DNA from: Branchiostoma floridae
Lineage: Eukaryota > Chordata > Leptocardii > Amphioxiformes > Branchiostomatidae
Length of the DNA stretch: 64,000 bases
Assembly (NCBI RefSeq): GCF_000003815.2
Contig: NC_049982.1
Location: forward strand, 8,366,542-8,430,541
Direction of reading: 5' to 3'
The stretch's first letter is position 1, and each line of letters begins with the position of its first letter. Shown here in pieces: positions 36,066-46,591 of this stretch. The notes below the pieces were generated by a model. That model saw only the letters and a program-made list of their open reading frames with translations, was not told the DNA's origin and did no database searches. Made by a program: the position numbers and the translations under genes.

Positions 36066-39000
36066 TCATGAGTTGTTACTCCTCTCCATCCCCACCATGG
36101 TGTGGCCTGCCCCAGTACTGACCCACACTGGTGTGTAACCCTGGAATGCCTCCACAGCTTTGGGTACCAACACATCCTCTTCGCCTCCATCTCCACACAT
36201 CCCATGTTCATTCCATCCCCAGCACACAACCTGGTCATCTGAGGAGGAAGCAAGGAGTCCTTTCAACATCTTTAACATACAAAGATGCAAAAACAAACAT
36301 TTCATTACCTGTCCTTGGATGTGCAAGTTTACCTAGAACAAAGGGAATGCATCAGTGATTCCACAGTGCATTCAACACAAATTCAGGGTGCCTAACTCAT
36401 CCAGTCACACTAAATAAGCAACGGCCTGTGTACGTCCACAAATTTGCAACCAGTAGGAAAAGTATCTTACCTATTATTGCCACATTATGCTCTGATCCAC
36501 ACTGCAGCTGTAGGGACAAAGTAGGAATTATAATTAGAGGAAGGAAGCTAATAAGTACAGTCAAACCTGTATTAGCGGCCACCTTTGCATAACGGCCACC
36601 TGCCCATAGTGGCCACTTTTTGTCGGTCCCTTGGATTCGTAATGATTAAGAAATAGGCTTAGCGGCCACCTGTCCAACGCGGCCACGGCCACACGATTTC
36701 CGGTCCCGCAGGTACAAAAACACTGCCGATTACGGCCACGCGGACCGCTGATCTATGTTTCGGCACGCGTTCGGCCATATACAGCTGCCGTATCATCACC
36801 CTACGCCGGATTTAAAACCTCTTTGATTTATTTTCAAAACAAAACTTCGTAAACTGGCGCTACCCATACCCGCCGACAAGCGAGGTCATATAAGGTCAAT
36901 AGACGACACCAATATTACAGAGGTAAATTGCGTTAAAGTTACGTTCTAATACACTATCGCTTAGGTTAATTTTTATCACAAAAACTTTCTAAATGAATTG
37001 TTACAAAGACAAAATGATATGAACTTCAGACTATGGTGGATTTTATTCTTACATTTATTAAGAGATAAGTCTAAAATGACGAGACTTTTCTTGTGAGTAC
37101 CACATTAGCGAACCTGACGTGTGAACGCGGGAGGGAACACACGGACGGCGAAGTATCAAAGGATACAAGACGAAAGATCAAAGAAATATGACGATACCGG
37201 TCTCTTCAGACAATATCAACTGTAGAACATTTAAAACTTTTTATAGCTTTTGTTTTCTTAATACATATAGTGTAAAATCATTGCAGTACATGTACAGTAC
37301 TGTATTATGTGAATAAAGATCAGTGGGTACTAAAACCATGTGTAACTTATTGCTTGTGGTCAATTAATTAGCATATTCTCTATAGTGGCCACCTCTCTAT
37401 AGTGGCCAATTTTGACCAGTCCCTTGAGTGGCCGCTATAGACAGGTTTGACTGTATAAGTGAGATATTTCTGCAGTCTGATTTACTTTGCAATATCAAAG
37501 ACCCCTACAAACATGGTGCATCTGTTTCTGATCCCTGGCTACTGTAATGGCTTGTTTAAATTCCTGACTAGTCTGCTGCAAAGTTATCACCATGAAGTTC
37601 ACCAGGACAGCAGGAATGGTACCCACTTGTTTCACTCCGTACAGTGAGGACAGCTCTGCAGGCTTTGAACAGCTGTGTGGCAGTGCTGTTCTGTCCCCAA
37701 ATCTACCCAGCTGTCCGTAGTCAGCTCTTCCCCATGTCCAAACTCTCCTGTCCTCTGAAACAATATTTTTCTTTTGTTTTCAATAACTCTTTCATGACAA
37801 TGGACAATAGCAATGGGATGGGGTTCTCTTCATTACAATGTTTCACATTGATAAAAAGCCTTCGAATCTTTTAATCAACAATCATCATTCCACCAGGTAA
37901 ATGATTTAGGATCATTACAGCAGAGATGATGTGAAATGCTGCTTTCAGTCGACCTGACAACAGAATTCCTGTTAGTTATTAGATACACATGGCATAATAG
38001 AAAAGAAAAGCCTACCTGTTATCACTGCAAGATGAGTCCATCCACTGTTGATTTGTACAACTTTCTTCCCATTGAATAGAGTTGAATCCAATCTGACAGG
38101 CAGTTGAACAATGTCCACAGAGCTTGTAGCAGAAGTTTTGTGAGGTACACATTTCAAAGTAGGGTCTGAAACAGTTTCCTGGGAAGTACCAGATTCAAGT
38201 TGATTGATGGATGAAGATGCTGCTGAGGTGGATTTAGTTGAATCTTGCATGTGATTGGTTGAAGCAGGTGATGATGTGTCATGACCTGTGTGATTGGATG
38301 TTTTGGCACTACTTTCATCATTGTTTCTGTTTGTCAGTTGGCCTTTGTCATTTCTTCCCCAGACATACAAGTCTCCAGAACCTGGAAAACAAAAAAGTTA
38401 CAGAAAGATGCAAGATAAGTGTACCTGATTGTAAGCTTATGCTGATAGTTACACATTTGGGAGAGTATCAAGAATTCTGTGAAGCCTTCAAAGGTACTAT
38501 TTGTATCTAGTATTTCTTATCAACTTACCAGTAAGAGCTATACTGTGGTAGGATCCTGCCTTGACAGCAACAATGGAGGACTCTGCATCAAGTTGTACTG
38601 TAAGTGGCAAACATGAGGCATTTATGAGCAAGCAGAATGTATTTAAAAGTTGGCTGAAAAACCCAAAGTCAACAAATATGCTACCATGACACTGCAAGTT
38701 CATGTACAAGACCCACTGCCATCTAAATGGTTCTGTGAATAAGATTACTATCACCATTTCATAATGCTACCTTTGCCAGGTTGTTTGGAGACTGTTGGCC
38801 TTCCTCCAATCGTCCCAGCTGACCTCTCTTTCCTGCACCCCATGTCCAGACTGAACCTGTATCTATAACACAAACAGCCAGACACTGTTTACCAAGTGTA
38901 CTCACTAGGGACAGGAAACAATGTCGTTGATCTTTATCAGCAATTAAGATTAAGTGCCAAGAAGGAAGACCACCCAAGCAGCATACATTTTACTTGTGCA

Positions 39001-41208
39001 AGATACAGTTCACTTGTGTTTCATCATAATAAATAAAGTTTTTGTAACTTACCATCCAGTGCCACTGCATGTCTCAGCCCAGCTGCAACACTTACTATTC
39101 TCACACCTTGTAAAGTCTGCCGGGACAACAAGCATAAGCATGTCTGCATACAAAATTTTGAAAACTGTTGTTTTCAGATCAGTAACTCGGTGACCGCTCT
39201 CACCGGTAACATAGACATGTAACCCAGTAACTCCATCAATACAACATTCAGTATGCTTGAATTTCAAACAATGTCTACTCAACATGTGTGTGGAAGTGCA
39301 CATCATGCTATTTATAGGACAAACATCTGCAACTACTACAACTAGGACAAACATCTGCAACTTCTTGGAATGTGTAATTTGGAGAACATTACCCTCAACC
39401 CATCTTACCTGTACAGGAGTTGGCGTTGAGGCGTGACCTTTCACCTCTGGAACACCAAGCTGACCAAAAGCATTGGAGCCCCAGGAGAACAGTTGTCTAC
39501 CTTCTGTAAAATACATGGATTACATCTATTATTATCCACACCAAATGTTTAATGTTTGTTCATCGTCGTACATAAAAGACCTTGGCTTCAGTTTCCACTA
39601 TGAGTCCGGCAATGGCCAGTCAATCCAAATCTGGCTCAAATTACCAATAAACCCACTAAAACATCCTGCCACCTCCTCAACAGCTTGTTGAGTGGAAAAG
39701 TCAGTGTAAGATGTGCTGGTTCCCACCTGTAACAGCAAGAGTGAAGTCCCATCCACATGATACAGTATCCATGGGTGCAGTCAGGGCGGTGACCTGGGTC
39801 AGGACTGACACGTCCTCCCTGTGTCCCAGCCCCAGCTGACCCTTCTGGTTCCACCCACACACAAACAACTTGCCTTCAGCTGAAAAAAAGTCAACATAGC
39901 ATCTAATGAGTCCACACATGCAGTCTTTTGTCTCTGTTTTATTATTGCTGCTTTTCTGCCGGCGGATCCTTAGAAATCCCCTGGCAGTGCTTGCCGTATT
40001 GGCCCACCTTGTGACAGGACAGCGGTTCGCCACAACCGGAGCACTTCTTCACTCTTTTCGGGGTCCTCCCCATGATTAAGGTGGAAGGAGGAATGGAAGA
40101 ACGGAGGAGACGGAGAAAGAAATGCAGAGACTCTGTGATGCAGCTTGAGATCTGATGGCGGGAGTGAGTGGGGATCCCACGTGTAGGTTAGACCCTGGGA
40201 GCGACTGCATCCAATTAACAACTTTGATCCCCAGGGGGCCCAAAGATCCACTATTACCCGGTAAAGCTAGTTGGAAGCATTTGCCTTCACAGTGCAGTAC
40301 TGTCCAATTACACACAGACAGATTTCCATTATGTTTTGATAGCCAGGCAAACTACATACATGGTTCATCTAGGTGATCCCATAACTCTTACTTAGGATAC
40401 ATCAATGTGCTGGTTTAAAGATATCAAGGTTGCTGGTATAGAGGCATTTCATTGATGACGTGATAATCATGATTTGTATTGGCTGGCGACTGATGTTGGC
40501 AACTAATTGGATCAGCAGCAGCATGTACACTGAAATCTAACATGGTGCAAATAATGTCATATGCAAAGCCTGTATATATATTATATACACACAGACATTC
40601 ACCAACAAGGTTGCGTTACCAGAGATAAAGACTGTGTGACCTCCGCCCCCTGTCACAGCCTTGACCCTGAAGTTGACCCCCTCCAGCTGCTGTGGGGAGT
40701 GGCGGTCGTCACGGTGACCCACGCCCAGTTGGCCATAGCTGTTGGCCCCCTATAGCAGGAAAAGGTTTCAGGAATATCGAATTACATTTTATGACCTACA
40801 CACATTTGTAGAGTAGTAGAGTAGATTTCTTCGGCCAGGGAGGTTTCGTCTTGCTCCAGCCTAGGTCGTTTATTGAGTTTATTATTGAGTTTATTGTGAT
40901 ACCCTTTAGCTCATTTCTCATCTAATTGTCATTAGTGGGTGGTCCAACGCCTTACTACAAACACGTTTTGAAACCATTGATACGGGTTGATATGGGGCAA
41001 GTAACAGTGTTTGAGTTCGTTTTCCAAACTGAACTGAACTGAACTTCCCACTATACACACTATCATTTAAAGTATCAACAAGCACATCACACATCACATG
41101 TGCAAACGTCGTCTGCTCTCAGCATAAAACACTTGTCAAATGTCATAAGCAAACAATAAAAAAAGACTAGGCAATACTCACCCATGAGAAAATGAGCTGT
41201 TCTTCCAT
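36066..41208 (-). CDS. SERGEF: SERGEF-like RCC1-repeat protein, 11 coding exons
   Basis: This is a seven-blade RCC1 propeller, related to human secretion-regulating guanine nucleotide exchange factor (458 aa), reported to bind the exocyst protein SEC5. The model gives 438-444 aa. Coding exons from the start: 41182-41208 (MEEQLIFSW), 40620-40749, 39727-39879, 39409-39503, 39053-39116, 38771-38862, 38529-38580 or 38597, 38016-38381, 37627-37754, 36471-36507, 36066-36238. Repeat signatures in order: GANSYGQLG, GWNQKGQLGLG, GSNAFGQLG, GAGKRGQLG, GRNDKGQL, GRADYGQLG, GWNEHGMCGDG. CGWDF, AAGLRHAVA, SGWTHLA and CGSEHNVAIIG match SERGEF positions. Exon 8 adds a long Ser/Thr-rich insert. Exon 7 does not keep frame from its best acceptor. 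Intron 9 holds a ~900-bp transposon. GEF activity is family-based and cannot be seen here. Confidence 0.9.
36558..37453 (+). mobile_element. Non-autonomous TA-flanked DNA transposon, copy B (896 bp)
   Basis: This copy is nearly identical to the one at 19544-20447, in the same orientation, with only scattered substitutions and small indels. It has the same CAGTCAAACCTGT termini and flanking TA (36556-36557, 37454-37455). It lies in SERGEF intron 9, antisense to that gene. Like copy A it has no coding frame. Confidence 0.85.
39942..40073 (-). other. 43-codon zinc-knuckle-like ORF, probable retroelement remnant
   Basis: Minus-strand ATG at 40073 to TAA at 39942 encodes MGRTPKRVKKCSGCGEPLSC and continues HKVGQYGKHCQG. 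The CxxC...H...C arrangement after a basic stretch resembles short Cys/His gag-type modules in invertebrate retroelements. It lies in SERGEF intron 2 with locally higher GC than the rest of the intron. No neighbouring pol sequence was recognised. Confidence 0.4.
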
Positions 41209-41509
41209 CTAGCATTGAGCAATAAGCTTAGAAACCTTCCTGTTCATTAAAATTCGTCAAAATTTCACAAAAACTTTCATTTTTCTTGCCACTATCCCTC
41301 CATTTTGGGTCAAAGTGTCATTTCCGGGGAGGAAACCTTACTTCCGGTCAGCTGATACCACATGCCCAGACGATCACGTGATACTAATCCAGCTCTGTGA
41401 TTGGCTGAGGTGCAGGTGAAGCTACCTGGCTGTGGTTTGCTGTGGCGAGTGGTCGATTTCCTATTCGCTACAAGGGGAGACGCGACCAATCACAGGATAT
41501 CAGACCTAT
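41209..41509. promoter_or_regulatory. Probable bidirectional SERGEF/NFYA promoter
   Basis: The SERGEF start codon (41208) and the probable NFYA upstream exon are head to head within about 300 bp. The interval holds two ETS-like sites (TTTCCGG about 41322, CTTCCGG 41341), a palindromic E-box ATCACGTGAT (41373-41382), an inverted CCAAT box (ATTGG, 41400-41404) and a direct CCAAT box (41486-41490). Sequence to the right (about 41590-41680) is CpG-rich. These are typical of housekeeping bidirectional promoters. Transcription start sites are not visible. Confidence 0.55.
41405..41509 (+). other. NFYA: Possible non-coding first exon of NFYA
   Basis: A strong splice donor (CCTAT|GTAAGT, intron from 41510) lies downstream of the promoter elements, and the first NFYA coding exon opens with a splice acceptor (GCAG, 42761-42764) six bases before its ATG. 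So at least one upstream non-coding exon is expected, and this is the best candidate. Its left end is arbitrary. Confidence 0.35.
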
Positions 41510-41896
41510 GTAAGTCCTCCAATTTTCTATTTTCAAAGCCAGTTTTGCCTTGGATTTGTCAGGGAAACATCAGGCGGGAAGATCATGTCTTATTTTGCCC
41601 CGGTTCGCGCGCGATCGCCTTCCAAGCGAACCTCGGTCACCGCCGGCTTGGCGGGACTGTGCAGTGTACCCGCCGCGCCACAAAGCCCCAACCTGCAAGC
41701 TGTCATCGCAGCTCTCTTCTGCTCAAAATTTACGACGGAACTTTCGTCCCACTGTTTATGGAGATGTCTATCAGTCCGTAGACAAACCCCAGAGGCCATG
41801 TCTTACCCTTGAACCCTGCGATCGCGGCTTTTAGCAGCCGTATACAACAAGTTATGATCGGAATTTGGTACATGGGGGATGATGCACACGGTACCC

Positions 41897-42018
41897 TCCA
41901 AGCAGAGGTTGATGGGGAAAATCGTGACATTTTTCTTATATGTGTCAGGGGTTAGTTGACAGAAAAAGATGGCATATAAGAAAAGGGTCACGATTTCCCC
42001 CATCAACTTCTGCTTGGA
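41897..42018. repeat. Foldback element with ~46-bp arms
   Basis: TCCAAGCAGAGGTTGATGGG (41897) is mirrored by CCCATCAACTTCTGCTTGGA ending 42018. The inner arms pair through AAATCGTGAC and TTCTTATATG, leaving a ~30-base loop. It lies in the probable first intron of NFYA. The structure suggests a foldback MITE, but no target duplication was identified. Confidence 0.75.
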
Positions 42019-42770
42019 AGTTGGAGAGTACCTGAAGGCTATGATCTGCGGTTTTGTCTGTATAGTACCAAGATGGTTGATAGTACTACTGAACAGCCTA
42101 ACACAATGTACTACGTAGTGCATTGAACTTGAGCACCATATACACCAAAGATGGCTGGGACTAGGTAACGAATTATCTTCAGATCTTCTCACTACGTCAC
42201 AAGTATACATGATTACACGAAAATTATCCGGCGGCGTGTAACCTTGACAGGTCAAGGGGTTCAACCGTTGGTGCTGCTCACCTTGGCTTGACTTCTAACT
42301 CAGTAACTTGCATGTTGAAGTCACTGAAATTTATTGATTGCAATGATACTGCAAGTCTCTTCGTAAAGAAAAAACACTTTTACTACAACATGCGGATGTT
42401 GGCGTACATTTTCATGGAATGATGGAAATCCTACTGACATCATGTAAGATCAGCTAGTGTCTCAACTAGTCTGTAACGCAAAGTCCGCTGTGCAGGGCTG
42501 ATTGGCCCCTCCCTGTGGCAATATTTCAGTAGGACAGGCCAATAAGAAGCGCAATTAAATCAGGCTTGTGTCTCAACTATTTTGATAAAATGATTTCTAG
42601 TCGGACAACTTTTATCATCATCGTTATTTGCAGAGAATAAAATTGCCCTAAGTTAAAAAGAGTAGAGTAGGGACAGGAGAACCAAACAAAGATTTTAGAT
42701 AATAGATAAACCAAGGAGGTTGGATAAACTGACTAAATAGCTCTTGTCTTGACTTGTCTTGCAGTGAGGC

Positions 42771-45700
42771 ATGATGGAACAGTTCCAGGGGAATGTGGTG
42801 TCAACTGTCAATCAAACCATCACAACAGACCAGATCGCTGCCATCCAGAGTCAGCTGCAACAGAGAACTCAAGCTCAGGTACGCTCATTCTCACAGTCTC
42901 TTGTCTAATACAAATCTCTTCAATATTTTATTTATCCCTTCATTGGTTTATTATGAAAGAAGTGAAACATTCTCAACAGCCCCAGTTCTCTACCAAGGAC
43001 CAAGTGTTGGTGTATTTTGGTCAGTGTGTCTTTCCATTCGGCCTTTCTAAGTACTTTACTGCTGTTCTGTGAATGACATTAACAAGATGTGAAATGACTT
43101 GTAGGTGAAAACAGAAGCAAAAGCAGCTGGTATTTTTCTTCTGGAGTCAACATGTGTCCCAATTGTAAGAATTTTCATTTATTTTTCATCTGCTTTGTTC
43201 TTTTCTGAAAGCATAGTGAAGAGTAAGATATTTTTCCCCATCCTCTCAGGTGACAGTGCAGGCTGCCCAGCAGACATCGGTCAGCGGGGCGCTGACGGTG
43301 ACCAGTCCCAGCACACCCGTCAGTCTGACACAGGCAGGGCAGCCGCAGCAGCTGCAGCTACAGCTGGGAGGTCAGCAGGTGCCAGGACAGGTGGTACAGG
43401 TAGGACACTTGTATCCTGATGGAACCTGCCTTTACACGACTTTTCAAATGACAGATTCAGCTGGAGATGCACACCGGCCAAGCGGCTAAAATTAAGAGAA
43501 AAAAAGCAGATCCAGAGAACTTCACAACAGGCCTGAGTCAACCTACAAATGTTGCAACTTCAGCCATAGCCATAGGCCTGATATCAGTTTTAACTGAAAA
43601 ATTCTTGTTATTATTATAAAAGATATTTGTTAACATTATACATGTACTTGTTTTAAAAGCTATTTGTTCACAGGTTTCAGGTGCGCAGGGCCAGCAGGCT
43701 GTGACAGCAGGACAGCAGATCATGGTACAGCTGCCTCAACAGGGTGGACAGCAACCCCAGACCATCACCATCCCCGTGTCGGGCACCAACCAGCTGCAGC
43801 AGATCCAGGTGCTGCAGCCGCAACAGCTGCAGGTGCAGCAGTCGGGACAGCAGCAGCAACAGCAGGTGCAACAAGGTGAGGTGGTATGGTCTAAGCAGAG
43901 TGGGTTTTGTGAAGCCCTTTTCCAAATTTTAGGTGCACCATATTGAAAGACATACATTGTACTTGACAGTACTTCTCTTCTGGATGTTCAGTGCAGTAAA
44001 ACTTTCACAATTATTCTTGGAAAGAGCATTCCCTCCTAAATCAGGGTATCATTGTTTCCATGTACTTCTCAAGCTTATTTAACATCTAATATTTTTCCAA
44101 CTGTCTGCAAGTAATCATAGACAATTGGTAGCCGAATGGCTTCTTAAGTGTGCTAAATGGTAAGATGTTACTTATGAATCTTTGTTAACAATGCTACTTC
44201 TGTTCTCTCCTGATTCCTTCCTCACTTCTGTCCATCCAGTCGGCCTTATCCAGAATGCCCAGGGGCAGATCATCATCCAGCAGCCTGTACAGGGAGGACT
44301 GGTTGCTGGGCAACAGTTGGGCACCACGCCCGACGGCCAGGCCATCTTCTACCAACCCGTGGCTGGGAATGATGGTACGATCCAAGTGCAGCAGGGACAG
44401 GCACAGACACCACAGAGTGGTAGGTCATGGTTATCAGGGTGTTCAGGTTCTTTAGGAGATTCTGATTCTTCTTTGTATCAATATTTCAACAACATGAATG
44501 AATGAATGAAAATTTAAAACATTATATTGTATGTCATGCTTAAGAGTTGTTTTACTAACTTAAGTCTGATCATATGCTACTGCAAAACTTTTGTTGTGTT
44601 TCATTTTTGCAGTTTTCAAAGTAACTAATCCGCCAGTACTTCACTGTGAAATGTGTCCCTTGTTTAGCTACTGTACCACAGAATTGTCTCACTTTCAGCC
44701 GTGAATTTCAAACACTGCAAAAACCATCCATTTTCATCCTACCACGAAACAAAACCACTGCAAAACTAAATTAATTTAAAGTTCTGTCACTATGAACCGC
44801 TGTTACAGTTTTTTTTCACATTTCTCATAATATCCCAACTCCTCCAGGTGTTGTACAGGTGCCCACAGCTGTGAACTTGAACCAGAGCCAGGTGCTGTCC
44901 TCCCCGACAGTGGCTGCAGCTGCCACCACCACGCAGCTGCCCCAGCCCATGACTATCCAGACGGTACCTGCTGTAGCTGGGACCACACTCAACACCTCGG
45001 GAGGGCAGGTGGTCATGGTGGGTACACTCAAGGGTTTGCTTTTCTTTACAGTCTTCTCTACAATTCATCAATTGGTACATATTGTGGAAAAACTGAAGTT
45101 TTTTTTTTACAATTATCTTTACAATTCCTGGTAGAAAGAGTATACAACATTGTTTATAGAATTAACATCTGTGTCGGGTTAGAAGTAAGATGGTCAGAAC
45201 TACCAATTTCTCTCCATCACCAGTAATACATACTCACCCCAAATTTTACTCGCCAGTGCTGCCCTTCTCAGAAAAACTGAAGCACTCAAATCAGTGTACA
45301 TAAATGTACATTGTATGACGACCTATTCTTTCGAGCGTGGCCTCCATATGGTGCAGTGCAATTTACTTTGCTTCAGGGTTTGGGAGAAAGTTGAAACTTT
45401 GCTGAACCATTGTTCTCCCCTCTCCAGATGGTGCCGGGTGCAGGCGGTGTGCCCACCATGCAGAGAATACCCCTGCCTGGTGCAGAGCTGCTGGAGGAAG
45501 AGCCGCTGTACGTCAATGCCAAACAGTACCACCGCATCCTGAAGAGGAGGCAGGCACGCGCCAAACTGGAGGCAGAGGGCAAGATCCCTAAGGAGAGAAG
45601 GGTGAGTGGCACATGTGGAACGGACAGTGTTGATAGAACAGTAGAACGTAACAGGGGTGGAACTTTTGCATTATCTCGAACAGGTGAAGTTGTCATTGTT

Positions 45701-46591
45701 TGCTCCTTTGCTCGAGGGGTGATCTAAAACTGTTTGAGGGAAGGTGTTCTAGAATCGACAGTTATCGACGTCATCTTCAAATTAAACTTCAGTTATGTTC
45801 TTCTTGTCTTGAAGTACAGACATGCGTTTCGTTCTTGCATCTCTGGTCTCTTCTTGTGTACCACATCTTAAAATCTGTCTTTTTGAATTTCTTTGTATGC
45901 AGGAAGCCCTCACATTATGTTTATGTCATAACATGTTGCTTATGCAAATGTCTGTTTTCCAGAAATATCTTCACGAGTCCAGGCATCGGCATGCCATGAA
46001 CAGGCAGCGCGGGGAGGGGGGCCGCTTCCACTCGATAGAAGGCTTTGAAGACGAGCCTCATCATGGGGTAAGGGGACAGCCGCCATCTTTCTTGTCTCTT
46101 TTCTGTATATCTTTGGTTTTGTGCCTTTCAGTTTGATTTTATTTCAAGAGGAAGGTCAATGTCATAAAGAATTCTGCAGATATTATATCTACACAATCTT
46201 GTCCTATCTGTTAGCATATCATCCAAATGCATGTAGAAAAACATGTTTATGAATTATGGCAAAAAGCAGTCACTCAAGCAACTGGATATGTTTTTTGGAT
46301 TTAGGATTTTTCATCAATGTATGAATTGTGTATTGATGCAGCCCACAAATGAACGACAAAGCACAACCTAACCAGTTATTCTTACTCAAGGGCCTCTTTT
46401 CACAGACGTCGCTGAACGGCAGCCTGACCACGACCTCCAGCAGTTCCTTCAGCACGATACCGGAGATGCTCCACACGACCACGTCCACCGCGGCCGCCAT
46501 GATGCAGACTCCCATACTCCTGGAGGGGGGGCAGACAGCCAACATGGTGGGCCTGCCTGCTGGAGTCCTGGACACCGCTCAGCCTCAGTGA
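42771..46591 (+). CDS. NFYA: Nuclear transcription factor Y subunit alpha, 8 coding exons
   Basis: This is the sequence-specific subunit of the CCAAT-binding trimer. It docks on the NF-YB/NF-YC histone-fold dimer and inserts into the minor groove. Exons: 42765-42878 (ATG at 42771), 43250-43399, 43674-43875, 44240-44419, 44848-45017, 45428-45601, 45963-46067, 46406-46591. They join in phase to 424 aa (human 347). Exons 2-5 are Gln/hydrophobic-rich activation domain (for example QQLQVQQSGQQQQQQ). Exon 6 starts MVPGAGGVPTMQRIPLPGAE and encodes the subunit-interaction helix EEPLYVNAKQYHRILKRRQA. Exon 7 begins KYLHESRHRHAMNRQRGEGG, the DNA-contacting helix and loop. The RR|KYLHESR junction splits the domain between exons 6 and 7. 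The Ser/Thr-rich last exon does not resemble the human C-terminus. Neighbouring CCAAT boxes suggest autoregulation. Confidence 0.95.

Noticed and set aside
41401-41834. Three overlapping plus-strand open frames of about 94-126 codons near the SERGEF/NFYA promoter
   Set aside because: CpG-rich sequence has few stops; no frame shows a recognisable domain, and all three overlap each other. Treated as promoter/intron DNA.
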